Part shown: piece by piece, positions 30,371 to 37,489 of the stretch
Layout of the letters: each line of letters opens with the position of its first letter
Numbering within the stretch: position 1 is the first letter of the stretch
Assembly: GCA_938045955.1 (NCBI GenBank)
Contig: CALIBK010000126.1
Location: 1 to 37,489 of the forward strand
Reading direction: 5' to 3'
DNA: 37,489 nucleotides
DNA from: an uncultured bacterium
GTDB lineage: Bacteria; Desulfobacterota; BSN033; UBA1163
Position numbers and translations under genes: made by a program
The notes under the pieces: model-generated
What the model saw: only the letters and a program-made list of their open reading frames with translations
Databases searched by the model: none
What the model was told of the DNA's origin: nothing

Positions 30371-31858
30371 TTATCCTCTGGATAATTCTGCTTTGGCCTT
30401 TGCGATGGCTTCATCCTCCCGTTTCACATCTTCAAGAGTCTTGGGTTTTAATTTTTCAGGAACTGGTTCCAGTCCGTATTTCCACTTTAAGAATTGCACC
30501 CCTGTCTGAGGGAAAATGGCACAAATCAGAACATCGTAGAGATCTTTGGCTAATCCCCTGGTCTCCTCTTTGACCTTTTCAAGCTCTGGCTCGATCAGGT
30601 CTGCAGGGCGGCAGGTAATGGGTTCCGTCCCTTTTTTGTATCCTTTTAAGACCAATTTTCGGATCTCCTCGGATATCGGAACAGGAGACCTTCCATAAAG
30701 ACCATAGACATAATCTTGTGTCTCTTTGGAGACCATCTTATAGCGACCGAACAGGGTATTAAGGACGGCCTGGACCCCCACGATCTGGGAGGTCGGAGTG
30801 ACGAGGGGAGGATATCCCAGATCCTTTCTCGTTTTAGGAAGTTCTTCATAGACCTCGTTGATCCGATGAAGGGCCTTCTGCTGCTTGAGCTGGCTGACCA
30901 TGTTTGAAATCATTCCACCAGGAATCTGATGTCTGAGGACATTGGTATCAATAACCGACATCTTTGTCGTATCGAGGAAATCACGATATTTGGGTGCAAT
31001 GGTTTCCAGATATTCTCCCAATTTCAATATCTTCTCAAGATTGAGCCCAGAATCCCATGGGGTTCCTTCTAAGGCTACGATGATGGGTTCTACTGCGGGT
31101 TGAGAGGAACGAAGGGCAAAAGGAGCCAAGGCCGTATCAATAATATCCACTCCTGCTTCGATCGCTTTAAGGTAAGTCATCGAAGCCATCCCACTGGTGT
31201 AATGGGTATGGAGTTGAATGGGAATCTTAATGGTCTCTTTTAAAGCCTTCACCAGTGCATAAGCGTCATAGGGAGCCAATAATCCAGCCATATCTTTAAT
31301 ACACAGGGAGTCTGCCCCCATATCCACTAAGATTTTTGCCTTTTCTAAATAATACTTTAAATTGTATACGGGTCCTCCCATTCTCCTTTCCGTTAAGGAG
31401 TAACAAATCGTTCCTTGAATATGTTTCCCACACCGTTTAATCACTTTAAAAGGAGTTTCAAAATTCCTTTCGTCGTTGACGGCATCGAAACATCGAAAAA
31501 TATCGATCCCTACCTCAGCTGCCTTTTCAATGAAGGCCTCAGCGACATCGTCAGGATAGTTTCGATAGCCCACCAGATTTTGACCCCTCAGGAGCATCTG
31601 AAAGGGAGTTCGGGGCATGAGTTTTTTCAAAATTCTTACTCGCTCCCAGGGATCTTCGGCCAAAAATCGATGGGCCACATCAAAGGTTGCTCCTCCCCAC
31701 ATCTCTACCGAGTGGAATCCCACTTGATCTAACTCTTCAGCAATCGGGATCATATCTTCGGTTCTCATTCTCGTGGCCAGCGATGACTGATGACCATCCC
31801 TGAAAGTAGTATCAGTAATTTTTATTGGCCTCTTTGGGATTTTTTCCATTCCTTCCAT
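30371..31858 (-). CDS. Pyruvate/oxaloacetate carboxyltransferase (PycB/transcarboxylase 5S-like), no biotin domain
   Basis: 495 aa. An HMGL-like TIM barrel starts with KITDTTFRDGHQSSLATRM and continues with FRCFDAVND, CIKDMAGLLAPYDAYALVKAL and the metal-binding HTHYTSGMASM. A conserved carboxylase domain follows (LGYPPLVTPTSQIVGVQAV, GRSPVPI). It ends at residue 495 without a BCCP (biotinyl) domain and its MKM lysine, unlike oxaloacetate decarboxylase alpha or PycB (about 570-600 aa). It thus resembles the 5S subunit of methylmalonyl-CoA transcarboxylase, which moves a carboxyl group between oxaloacetate and biotin on a separate carrier. ATG 31858 follows AAAGGAGTG. First gene of the long operon, after the promoter and operator. 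Confidence 0.87.
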   Translation of the reverse strand: MEGMEKIPKRPIKITDTTFRDGHQSSLATRMRTEDMIPIAEELDQVGFHSVEMWGGATFDVAHRFLAEDPWERVRILKKLMPRTPFQMLLRGQNLVGYRNYPDDVAEAFIEKAAEVGIDIFRCFDAVNDERNFETPFKVIKRCGKHIQGTICYSLTERRMGGPVYNLKYYLEKAKILVDMGADSLCIKDMAGLLAPYDAYALVKALKETIKIPIQLHTHYTSGMASMTYLKAIEAGVDIIDTALAPFALRSSQPAVEPIIVALEGTPWDSGLNLEKILKLGEYLETIAPKYRDFLDTTKMSVIDTNVLRHQIPGGMISNMVSQLKQQKALHRINEVYEELPKTRKDLGYPPLVTPTSQIVGVQAVLNTLFGRYKMVSKETQDYVYGLYGRSPVPISEEIRKLVLKGYKKGTEPITCRPADLIEPELEKVKEETRGLAKDLYDVLICAIFPQTGVQFLKWKYGLEPVPEKLKPKTLEDVKREDEAIAKAKAELSRG

Positions 31859-31898
31859 TTTTTCACTCCTTTCAAAAATTATTTTCTACATTGAATGC

Positions 31899-31910
31899 GT
31901 TAACGTTAAC
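31899..31910. promoter_or_regulatory. LacI-family operator candidate
   Basis: A perfect 12-bp palindrome GTTAACGTTAAC with central AACGTT, the hallmark of LacI/PurR/CcpA-family operators. It overlaps the predicted transcription start of the C4/Hdr operon, which encodes a LacI-family regulator as its second gene. Binding here would block transcription. Assignment to that regulator is inference. Confidence 0.6.
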
Positions 31911-31914
31911 ATCA

Positions 31915-31943
31915 AATTAACACTAAATTAGACCCTTTGTCAA
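31915..31943 (-). promoter_or_regulatory. Predicted promoter of the C4-dicarboxylate/Hdr operon
   Basis: Perfect TTGACA (31943-31938), 17-bp spacer, then TTAATT (31920-31915), a weak -10 with three of six matches. A weak -10 plus an adjacent operator suggests a regulated promoter. The transcript would start near 31908, leaving a leader of about 50 nt before the carboxyltransferase ATG. Confidence 0.5.
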
Positions 31944-32013
31944 GAAAAAAAGAATTTTTGTTGATATTTAAATTCTTTTATTAATTCAATAAGTTAAAAA
32001 TTATGAATTTATT

Positions 32014-32349
32014 TTAATGAAGAATCCCATTGGGATGGGTTCGTATTTTGAAAGGTCCTTCCCAGGGATGCTTGATTTCCTCTATAAACCTATCCCGGCA
32101 GCTTTTACAAAGCACTAACGTGAATTCTTCATAAACCTCTTTCTCCAATTCTTCAGGATTTGAACCTTCCACCTGCTCAAACAATTTTTTTAATTGTTCA
32201 TCGAGGCCTTCTTTGGGTTCTATTAAATAACCATCAAAACCCGCGAAAACTTCGATATTCACGACATAGGAAAGACTTCCAGGTGGAAGTTCTTTACCGC
32301 ATCGAAAACATCTCGCCTGACTTACTTCTTCCGATCCTTTATTTTTCAT
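32014..32349 (-). CDS. Hypothetical small protein with CxxC zinc-ribbon pairs
   Basis: 111 aa from ATG 32349 (MKNKGSEEVSQARCF), which follows AAGGAAGGAAAAG and starts 14 nt after the trmFO stop; the ORF-track start at 32388 would overlap trmFO. Two cysteine pairs, CFRCGKELPPGS near the N-terminus and CKSCRDRF near the C-terminus, could bind one zinc ion. Between them is an acidic helical stretch (EGLDEQLKKLFEQVEG). I do not recognise a named family. It is probably co-transcribed with trmFO and ends about 70 nt before the C4 operon promoter. Confidence 0.6.
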   Translation of the reverse strand: MKNKGSEEVSQARCFRCGKELPPGSLSYVVNIEVFAGFDGYLIEPKEGLDEQLKKLFEQVEGSNPEELEKEVYEEFTLVLCKSCRDRFIEEIKHPWEGPFKIRTHPNGILH

Positions 32350-32363
32350 CTTCTTTTCCTTCC

Positions 32364-33671
32364 TTAAAGATGATATTTTTCTTTCCATTCTTTTAATTCT
32401 TCCAATGCCCGCTGACTGAATAGAATTCGTTTTCGGCGACCCCTCGCTTTCTCCCTCAGGGGAGGGAACAATCCAAAATTGATGTTCATAGGCTGAAAAG
32501 GAAAATTTTTATAATTGAGAATATAATGGAGTAATGCACCGATAGCAGTAGTGCGTGGAGGGAAGACAGGATCCCTTCCCTGAAGATGACGAAGTGCATT
32601 TATACCGGCTAAAAGTCCCATGGCTGTAGATTCTAAATACCCCTCAACTCCTATGATCTGGCCTGCCATATAGAGATGAGGTTGAGTTCTTAGTTGGAGG
32701 GATGGGAGCAAGAGTCGGGGAGAATCAATAAAAGTGTTGCGATGAATTGAACCCCATCGAACAAATTCAGCCTCTTCGAGACCAGGAATCATCCGAAAAA
32801 TCCTCTTCTGTTCGCTCTGCTTCAAACGGGTCTGAAATCCTACGAGATTGTATAGGGTTCCGAACTCGTCTTCCTGCCTGAGTTGGACGACAGCAAAGGG
32901 TTGCCGCTTCGTTCTTGGATCAATGAGACCTACTGGACGGAGGGGACCAAAGGCCAGAGTATCTCTTCCTCGAATGGCGAGTTCTTCAATAGGAAGGCAA
33001 CCTTCAAAGAGATATCTTTTTTCAAAATTCCTCAAATGAACCTTCTCGGCACGAATCAATTCATCTACAAATCGATAGTAAATCTCTTCATCCATTGGAC
33101 AGTTGAGATAATCCTCCCCTCCCCTGCCGTATCTTGAAGCTCGAAATGTCTTTTCGAGGTTAATGGATTCATAAGTAACAATGGGTGAGATGGCATCATA
33201 GAAAAAAAGATTTTCATCCCCTGTCACCTTTTTGATTTCCACACTTAAGGCTTCAGATGTAAGAGGGCCTGTCGCAATGATTGTGACACGATCTCTGGGC
33301 AATGATCTGACTTCTTCTCGAATAATCTCGACTCCCTCAAGGTTTTCTATCATCTGGGTGATTTTCTTCGAAAATTGTTCCCTGTCTACAGCCAGTGATT
33401 CTCCTGCAGGAACTCGTGTCTCCCTTGCTATTTTTAAAATAAGAGAATCGAGAAGGCGAAGCTCTTCCTTTAAAATACCGGAGGCATTCTCAAGGGATTC
33501 TGATTTCAAGGAGTTACTACAGACCAGTTCCGCAAAGTAAGGGGATCGGTGAGCAGAGGAGTAAAGGGTGGGTTTCATCTCATAAAGAATGACTCGACCT
33601 CCCCTTTTGGCAATTTGCCAGGTTGCCTCACACCCCGCCAGACCTGCTCCTATGACCACAATCGATTCCAT
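32364..33671 (-). CDS. trmFO: Methylenetetrahydrofolate--tRNA-(uracil-5-)-methyltransferase TrmFO
   Basis: Folate- and FAD-dependent enzyme making 5-methyluridine at position 54 of tRNA. 435 aa from ATG 33671 (MESIVVIGAGLAGCEATWQ), which matches the family's N-terminus; the ORF-track start is a TTG 12 codons upstream with no better signal. Family blocks: ELVCSNSLKSESLENASGILKEE, RVPAGESLAVDRE, the catalytic-type segment DYLNCPMDEEIYYRF, and GVEGYLESTAMGLLAGINA near the C-terminus. No strong Shine-Dalgarno is seen, only a purine-rich agaagaag. trmFO after topA is a conserved Desulfobacterota arrangement, although about 300 nt separate them here. Confidence 0.94.
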   Translation of the reverse strand: MESIVVIGAGLAGCEATWQIAKRGGRVILYEMKPTLYSSAHRSPYFAELVCSNSLKSESLENASGILKEELRLLDSLILKIARETRVPAGESLAVDREQFSKKITQMIENLEGVEIIREEVRSLPRDRVTIIATGPLTSEALSVEIKKVTGDENLFFYDAISPIVTYESINLEKTFRASRYGRGGEDYLNCPMDEEIYYRFVDELIRAEKVHLRNFEKRYLFEGCLPIEELAIRGRDTLAFGPLRPVGLIDPRTKRQPFAVVQLRQEDEFGTLYNLVGFQTRLKQSEQKRIFRMIPGLEEAEFVRWGSIHRNTFIDSPRLLLPSLQLRTQPHLYMAGQIIGVEGYLESTAMGLLAGINALRHLQGRDPVFPPRTTAIGALLHYILNYKNFPFQPMNINFGLFPPLREKARGRRKRILFSQRALEELKEWKEKYHL

Positions 33672-33749
33672 AAATTCTATTTTATTTCTTCTTCTCTTGA
33701 TTTGCAAACCCTATGGGTCCCGTATTGATTTAAATAAAGGGTTGAGAAA

Positions 33750-33860
33750 GTGAAGGAACATGTTGATCCTATGGTGATTGGTGAAACAGAAGAGGTTTGG
33801 TCCCATTTAATAGAGGATTTTATGGAGAAACCTATCGATCTCAACCGATCCCGGAGGTGA
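33750..33860 (+). pseudogene. Possible remnant of a B12-binding radical SAM protein
   Basis: The topA-trmFO gap has one protein-like stretch on the plus strand: a 36-codon frame reading VKEHVDPMVIGETEEVWSHLIEDFMEKP, then a TGA. This resembles the end of the cobalamin-binding domain of B12/radical SAM proteins, where a segment like HVDAVVIGEAEEVWPQLLEDF is typical. Flanking sequence does not continue the protein in one frame. I read it as a decayed fragment on the opposite strand to all neighbours. Recognition is from memory of the motif only. Confidence 0.35.
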
Positions 33861-33977
33861 TCGATAAGATTCGACATCTTCCCCACCGATGAATGATGGG
33901 TAATGACGAGACCATGGATTCAATATCGCTTTACGAAGAAAAAGATTCTCCGAGGAAGACGCCGATATCGAAGGAGG

Positions 33978-36197
33978 TTAATCCGAAACCCGATAGCCGC
34001 AATCTTTATTGGGGCACCTTTTTGAAATTCCCGAGCGGGTTGGTTTCTCAACCAAAAAAGGAAAGTTACACTGGGGGCAACGTTCCGGAATGGGTTTATC
34101 CCATAGGGCAAAGGTACAGTGGGGATAATTGGTACAACTGTAGAAGACCTTCCCCTTTCGGCTCTTTCGCTCGACGATCATCCCGTCACAATTCTCCTGG
34201 GGACAAGCCACTCCGGTGGTCAGGGATTTGGTAAACGTGCAGGCAGGATAATTGGAACAGGCTAAAAATCTTCCAAACTTTCCATTTTTGATAACCATGG
34301 GACTTCCACATTGTTGACATCGGGTATCGGTCTCTTCCATTGATACCCCGGCTTCATTTAGATCTTTGGTATAACGACAATCAGGATATTTAGAGCAGGC
34401 CAGGAAATATCCTCTCCTGCCCCAGCGTCGGACCATCTTTGAGCCACACCGCTCACATTTCTCATCCGTTGGAATCACCTCAGCCTTCATATTTCTCATG
34501 GAGACCTTGGCCATCTCAAGATCCTTCCTGAAATGGGAATAAAATTCCCGAAGCGTTTCCACCCATCCTTTCTTCTCCTCCTCAATTTGATCTAAACTCT
34601 CCTCCATCTGAGCTGTAAACTCGACATCAAAAATCTCGGGAAAATGAACGACCAAAAGATCATTCACTACAAATCCTAATTCAGTGGGAACAAATCTTCC
34701 CTTCTCCAACCGTACATATCCTTTTTCTTTAATCGTGCTTAGGATAGTCGCATAGGTGGAGGGCCTTCCGATTCCCTTCTCCTCCAATTCCTTAATTAAT
34801 GTCGCTTCTGAAAATCGATAGGGAGGTTGAGTAAAATGCTGTTTTGGAGTGAGGGCTAACAGGTCCAATACTTCACCCTCTGAAAGAGGGGGTAAGGATT
34901 CCTCTTTGTCCCCTTCGTGATTATCTTCACTCTCTACATAGAGGGCCATAAATCCCAAAAAGAGAGGGATAGAACCTGTGGCGCTAAAGAGGGCTTCACC
35001 TGATTGGATCTCCACCTGGGTTTGAAGAAAACGAGCTGGGACCATCTGGGAAGCCACAAACCGGTCCCAGATCAACTTATAAAGCTCAAATTGATCTTTG
35101 GTGAGATGGGGTCTAATCTTTTCTGGCTCAAGCTCCATCGAAGTTGGTCGGATGGCTTCGTGAGCCTCTTGCGCTCCCTTGCGACTCCGGTAGTGATTGG
35201 GTTTGGGGGGTAGATAGGTCTCTCCAAACTGCTTTTTGATCCATTCCCTCACATGATGGACTGCTTCCGTGGCGACCCGAACCGAATCTGTTCTCATATA
35301 GGTAATCAACCCCACCTGTCCCATCTTTCCGAGACTGACCCCTTCGTAAAGCTCCTGGGCAATCCTCATCGTCTTCTGGGCAGAAAAGTTGAGTTTCCGA
35401 AAGGCCTCCTGCTGTAGTCGACTGGTGATGAAAGGAGGAAGGGGGTGTCTTTCTCTCTCCTGTTGAATGATTTTGGTTACCCTAAATGGAAGGGATTCCA
35501 ATGTCTTTTTGATGGCCATCGCTTCCGCTTCATTGGCAATCTTGACTTTCTTGCCCTTCCATTTCACCAATTTAGCATCGAAAGAGGTCGTGGAACCTTT
35601 CCCTCTAAGAGTCGCTGTGAGACTCCAGTATTCCTCGGGAACGAAACTCTGAATCTCCCGTTCTCTTTCGCAGATGATTCGGACGGCTACGGTCTGGACG
35701 CGTCCGGCACTCAGTCCTCGTCTCACTTTCTCCCAGAGGAGAGGACTCACCTGGTAGCCCACCAGTCGATCCAAGATTCTTCTGGCTTGCTGGGCCTCGT
35801 ATTTGGAAGGCTGAAGTTTCCCCGGTTTCTGAAGAGCCTCGAGAACGGCTTTCTCTGTGATTTCGTGAAAAAGAACCCGATAGATATTCTTCCCTTTCTC
35901 TCCAATCTCTTCAGCGATATGCCAGGCAATAGCTTCCCCCTCTCGATCGGGGTCAGGACCCAGGTAAATCTCTTTGACCTCTCGACTGGCTTTTTTTAAT
36001 TCCCGAATAATTTTGGCCTTCCCGGGGAGGATGACGTAATGGGGCTTAAAATCATCCTCAATGTCCACGCCCAATTCATTCTCTGGCAGGTCTTTGATAT
36101 GCCCTACAGAAGCCTTGATGAGATATTCATTCCCTAAAAATTTTTGAAGCGTTTTCACTTTGGTAGGAGATTCGACGATCAGGAGTCCTTTCGGCAT
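33978..36197 (-). CDS. topA: DNA topoisomerase I
   Basis: Type IA topoisomerase that relaxes negative supercoils; 739 aa. The Toprim domain (LLIVESPTKVKTLQKFLG, then GPDPDREGEAIAWH) is at the N-terminus, and the catalytic Tyr lies in GQVGLITYMRTDSVRV. The C-terminus has four zinc-finger-like modules: CERCGSKMV...CSKYPDC, CQQCGSPMV...CSNYPAC, CPQENCDGM...CTNYPHC and CPQCNFPF...CPNKDC. Starts 21 nt after dprA, so the pair is probably one transcript. The Shine-Dalgarno is weak. Shadow ORFs on the plus strand (up to 184 aa) are artefacts of this frame. Confidence 0.96.
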   Translation of the reverse strand: MPKGLLIVESPTKVKTLQKFLGNEYLIKASVGHIKDLPENELGVDIEDDFKPHYVILPGKAKIIRELKKASREVKEIYLGPDPDREGEAIAWHIAEEIGEKGKNIYRVLFHEITEKAVLEALQKPGKLQPSKYEAQQARRILDRLVGYQVSPLLWEKVRRGLSAGRVQTVAVRIICEREREIQSFVPEEYWSLTATLRGKGSTTSFDAKLVKWKGKKVKIANEAEAMAIKKTLESLPFRVTKIIQQERERHPLPPFITSRLQQEAFRKLNFSAQKTMRIAQELYEGVSLGKMGQVGLITYMRTDSVRVATEAVHHVREWIKKQFGETYLPPKPNHYRSRKGAQEAHEAIRPTSMELEPEKIRPHLTKDQFELYKLIWDRFVASQMVPARFLQTQVEIQSGEALFSATGSIPLFLGFMALYVESEDNHEGDKEESLPPLSEGEVLDLLALTPKQHFTQPPYRFSEATLIKELEEKGIGRPSTYATILSTIKEKGYVRLEKGRFVPTELGFVVNDLLVVHFPEIFDVEFTAQMEESLDQIEEEKKGWVETLREFYSHFRKDLEMAKVSMRNMKAEVIPTDEKCERCGSKMVRRWGRRGYFLACSKYPDCRYTKDLNEAGVSMEETDTRCQQCGSPMVIKNGKFGRFLACSNYPACTFTKSLTTGVACPQENCDGMIVERKSRKGKVFYSCTNYPHCTFALWDKPIPERCPQCNFPFLVEKPTRSGISKRCPNKDCGYRVSD

Positions 36198-36218
36198 TTA
36201 AGAGTTTCCCTTTCCTCT

Positions 36219-37319
36219 TCACATCTTTTTGCTAAAACACTTTCCGGGCCACTGAACAATTAACCCTTTCAGCTCTAAATTTAATAAAAGAGATGAAACC
36301 TTTCCAGGGTCAAGACCACTCTCTCTTATGATCGTATCAATGGGTAGGGGATTCTCTCCCATTTGTCTATAAATTTGTTGTTCTTCCTGAGTGAGTTCTG
36401 GGCCTGGAGATTCGGTCTCCCCTACCCTCTCTTTTTCCCTCTTCCATTGAGGAAGAATCTCTTCCAGAATATCCTCGCTCGATTCAACCAATTTGGCGCC
36501 CTGTCTGATCAGAAGATGAGTCCCCCGGCTTCCCCTGGTTCCTATATTCCCGGGGACTGCAAAAACCTCTCTTCCTTGTTCTAAGGCGTAGTGAGCAGTA
36601 ATCAAAGAACCGCTCTCCTCACTTGCTTCCACGACGACGACCCCGATGGAGAGGCCGCTGATAATTCGATTCCGTTTTGGGAAATGGCTGGCTTCCGGTG
36701 GAGAGCCCATAGGAAATTCACTGAGCACTGCTCCATGATCAATAATCCTCTTAAAGAGGCCTCGATTCTCTGAAGGGTAGACTCGGTCTACCCCGCAGCC
36801 TAAGACCGCAATCGTTCTTCCTTCAGCGGAAAGAGCGCCCAGATGAGCCACTGAGTCAATTCCCCTTGCCATCCCACTGATGATCGTTATTCCTTGAGAG
36901 GCTAACTCCTGACTGATCTTTTCAGTCACCCATCTCCCATAGGGTGAGGTTTTCCGACTCCCAACAATTGCAACAGCCAGCTCGTCCTCCTTTTTCAAGT
37001 CCCCTCGCATATACAGAATGGGGGGAGGATCATAGATTTCTTTGAGACGTTGGGGATAAATTTCGTTATTCAAGGTGATAATTTTTCCTCCGATTTCTTT
37101 CAATAACGAAAGTTCTCGATCTACTTTATGATCAGGAGGCCCTTTCCGAATCTCATAGGCCACCTTTTCACCTAATCCTTCAATCCTTAGTAAGTCTTTC
37201 AAAGAAGCCTGAAAAACAGCCTCCGGGGTTTTAAATTGGTCCAAAAGTCTTTTGATGAGAACACTTCCTAATCCAGGAATAAGATTTAGTGCAACCCAAT
37301 AAAAGGTATCATTAGTCAT
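36219..37319 (-). CDS. dprA: DNA processing protein DprA/Smf
   Basis: 366 aa. DprA binds incoming single-stranded DNA during natural transformation and loads RecA; many non-competent bacteria also keep it. An N-terminal SAM/HhH-like region (LIPGLGSVLIKRLLDQF, LLRIEGLGEKVAYEI) is followed by the Rossmann-like core AVAIVGSRKTSPYG, SGMARGIDSVAHLGAL, VLGCGVDRVYPSENRGL, SEFPMGSPPEASHFPKRNRIISGLS and AVPGNIGTRGSRGTHLLIRQGAKLV. A C-terminal winged-helix domain (about 300-366) is present. First gene of dprA-topA; upstream is an A/T-rich stretch with a TATAAA that could be a -10 but no clear -35. Confidence 0.95.
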   Translation of the reverse strand: MTNDTFYWVALNLIPGLGSVLIKRLLDQFKTPEAVFQASLKDLLRIEGLGEKVAYEIRKGPPDHKVDRELSLLKEIGGKIITLNNEIYPQRLKEIYDPPPILYMRGDLKKEDELAVAIVGSRKTSPYGRWVTEKISQELASQGITIISGMARGIDSVAHLGALSAEGRTIAVLGCGVDRVYPSENRGLFKRIIDHGAVLSEFPMGSPPEASHFPKRNRIISGLSIGVVVVEASEESGSLITAHYALEQGREVFAVPGNIGTRGSRGTHLLIRQGAKLVESSEDILEEILPQWKREKERVGETESPGPELTQEEQQIYRQMGENPLPIDTIIRESGLDPGKVSSLLLNLELKGLIVQWPGKCFSKKM

Positions 37320-37391
37320 CGAAGCAATCTTGATAAAAATTATTTATAACCTAAATTGGGCGATTTTTCGTCATTCATTGAATCAAATATA

Positions 37392-37418
37392 CTGGATTCC
37401 TGCTTCCGCAGGAATGAC
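37392..37418 (-). repeat. dRS3-like palindromic repeat, minus orientation
   Basis: Read on the minus strand: GTCATTCCTGCGGAAGCAGGAATCCAG. It is an ATTCC-N-GGAAT type inverted repeat of 20 bp with flanks GTC and CCAG identical to the second copy. It pairs head to head with 37443-37469. Confidence 0.75.
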
Positions 37419-37442
37419 AACTACCAATCAATAAATGAAAAC

Positions 37443-37469
37443 GTCATTCCCGTGAAAACGGGAATCCAG
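37443..37469 (+). repeat. dRS3-like palindromic repeat, plus orientation
   Basis: GTCATTCCCGTGAAAACGGGAATCCAG. The core ATTCCC-8 nt-GGGAAT is the pattern described for Neisseria dRS3 elements; similar repeats occur in many other genomes. Together with the inverted copy 24 nt away it could form a cruciform or a bidirectional hairpin near the start of dprA. Confidence 0.8.
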
Positions 37470-37489
37470 AAGGGTTATCTTTAAATAAT

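Noticed and set aside
30371-31858. Sodium-pumping oxaloacetate decarboxylase alpha subunit
   Set aside because: No BCCP domain and no OadB/OadG membrane subunits in the neighbourhood.
33677-33886. 69-aa minus-strand ORF upstream of trmFO
   Set aside because: Overlaps the trmFO start, shows no domain, and the opposite strand carries a more protein-like fragment.
33893-34234. 113-aa plus-strand ORF at the 3' end of topA
   Set aside because: Mostly the complement of the topA zinc-finger region; no start signal or recognisable domain.
35445-35999. 184-aa plus-strand ORF opposite topA
   Set aside because: Shadow of the topA frame, which has intact Toprim and catalytic motifs.

Overview
The window looks like bacterial chromosome from an anaerobe of the Desulfobacterota ('Deltaproteobacteria') type. 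The evidence is indirect: the neighbourhoods dprA-topA-trmFO and zapB-zapA-(gap)-rny-ymdB-tyrS are familiar from that group, and the central region carries soluble heterodisulfide-reductase-type (Hdr) proteins and C4-dicarboxylate enzymes. I could not run a 16S search, so this placement is an inference. Every confident gene is on the minus strand, so transcription runs from high to low coordinates.

Layout. 1-4968: an rRNA operon (16S, tRNA-Ile, tRNA-Ala, 23S, 5S) with its own promoter near 5045-5072. 5097-8757: tyrS, ymdB and rny. 8758-9194: a gene-poor, structured gap, possibly holding a small RNA. 9195-10980: zapA, zapB and prfB; prfB needs the classical +1 programmed frameshift. 11077-13135: sucD and sucC (succinyl-CoA synthetase) with their own promoter. 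13372-31858: one long, tightly packed gene series. In transcription order it reads carboxyltransferase 5S/PycB-like, LacI-type regulator, mdh, fumarase alpha, fumarase beta, hdrC, hdrB, short hdrA, full hdrA, hdrC, hdrB, giant fused hdrA, mvhD, FdhB/FrhB-like protein, TfrB/FrdB-like iron-sulfur protein and TfrA/FrdA-like flavoprotein. 32014-37319: a small zinc-ribbon protein, trmFO, a probable gene remnant, topA and dprA. 37392-37469: an inverted pair of dRS3-like palindromic repeats.

How it fits together. The long series plus sucCD covers the C4 branch pyruvate - oxaloacetate - malate - fumarate - succinate - succinyl-CoA, usable for propionate/succinate oxidation or, in reverse, for fumarate respiration or a reductive TCA branch. 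No SdhC/D or FrdC/D membrane anchor is present. Instead the fumarate reductase/succinate dehydrogenase pair sits directly behind FdhB-like, MvhD and Hdr proteins, the parts of soluble flavin-based electron-bifurcating complexes. My main hypothesis is a soluble complex coupling fumarate/succinate to ferredoxin and a second two-electron carrier. The operon holds two Hdr sets with the same order, one with two separate HdrA polypeptides and one with the two fused into a single chain of about 1008 residues. A 12-bp perfect palindrome of LacI-family type lies at the predicted start of the operon, which suggests control by its own regulator.
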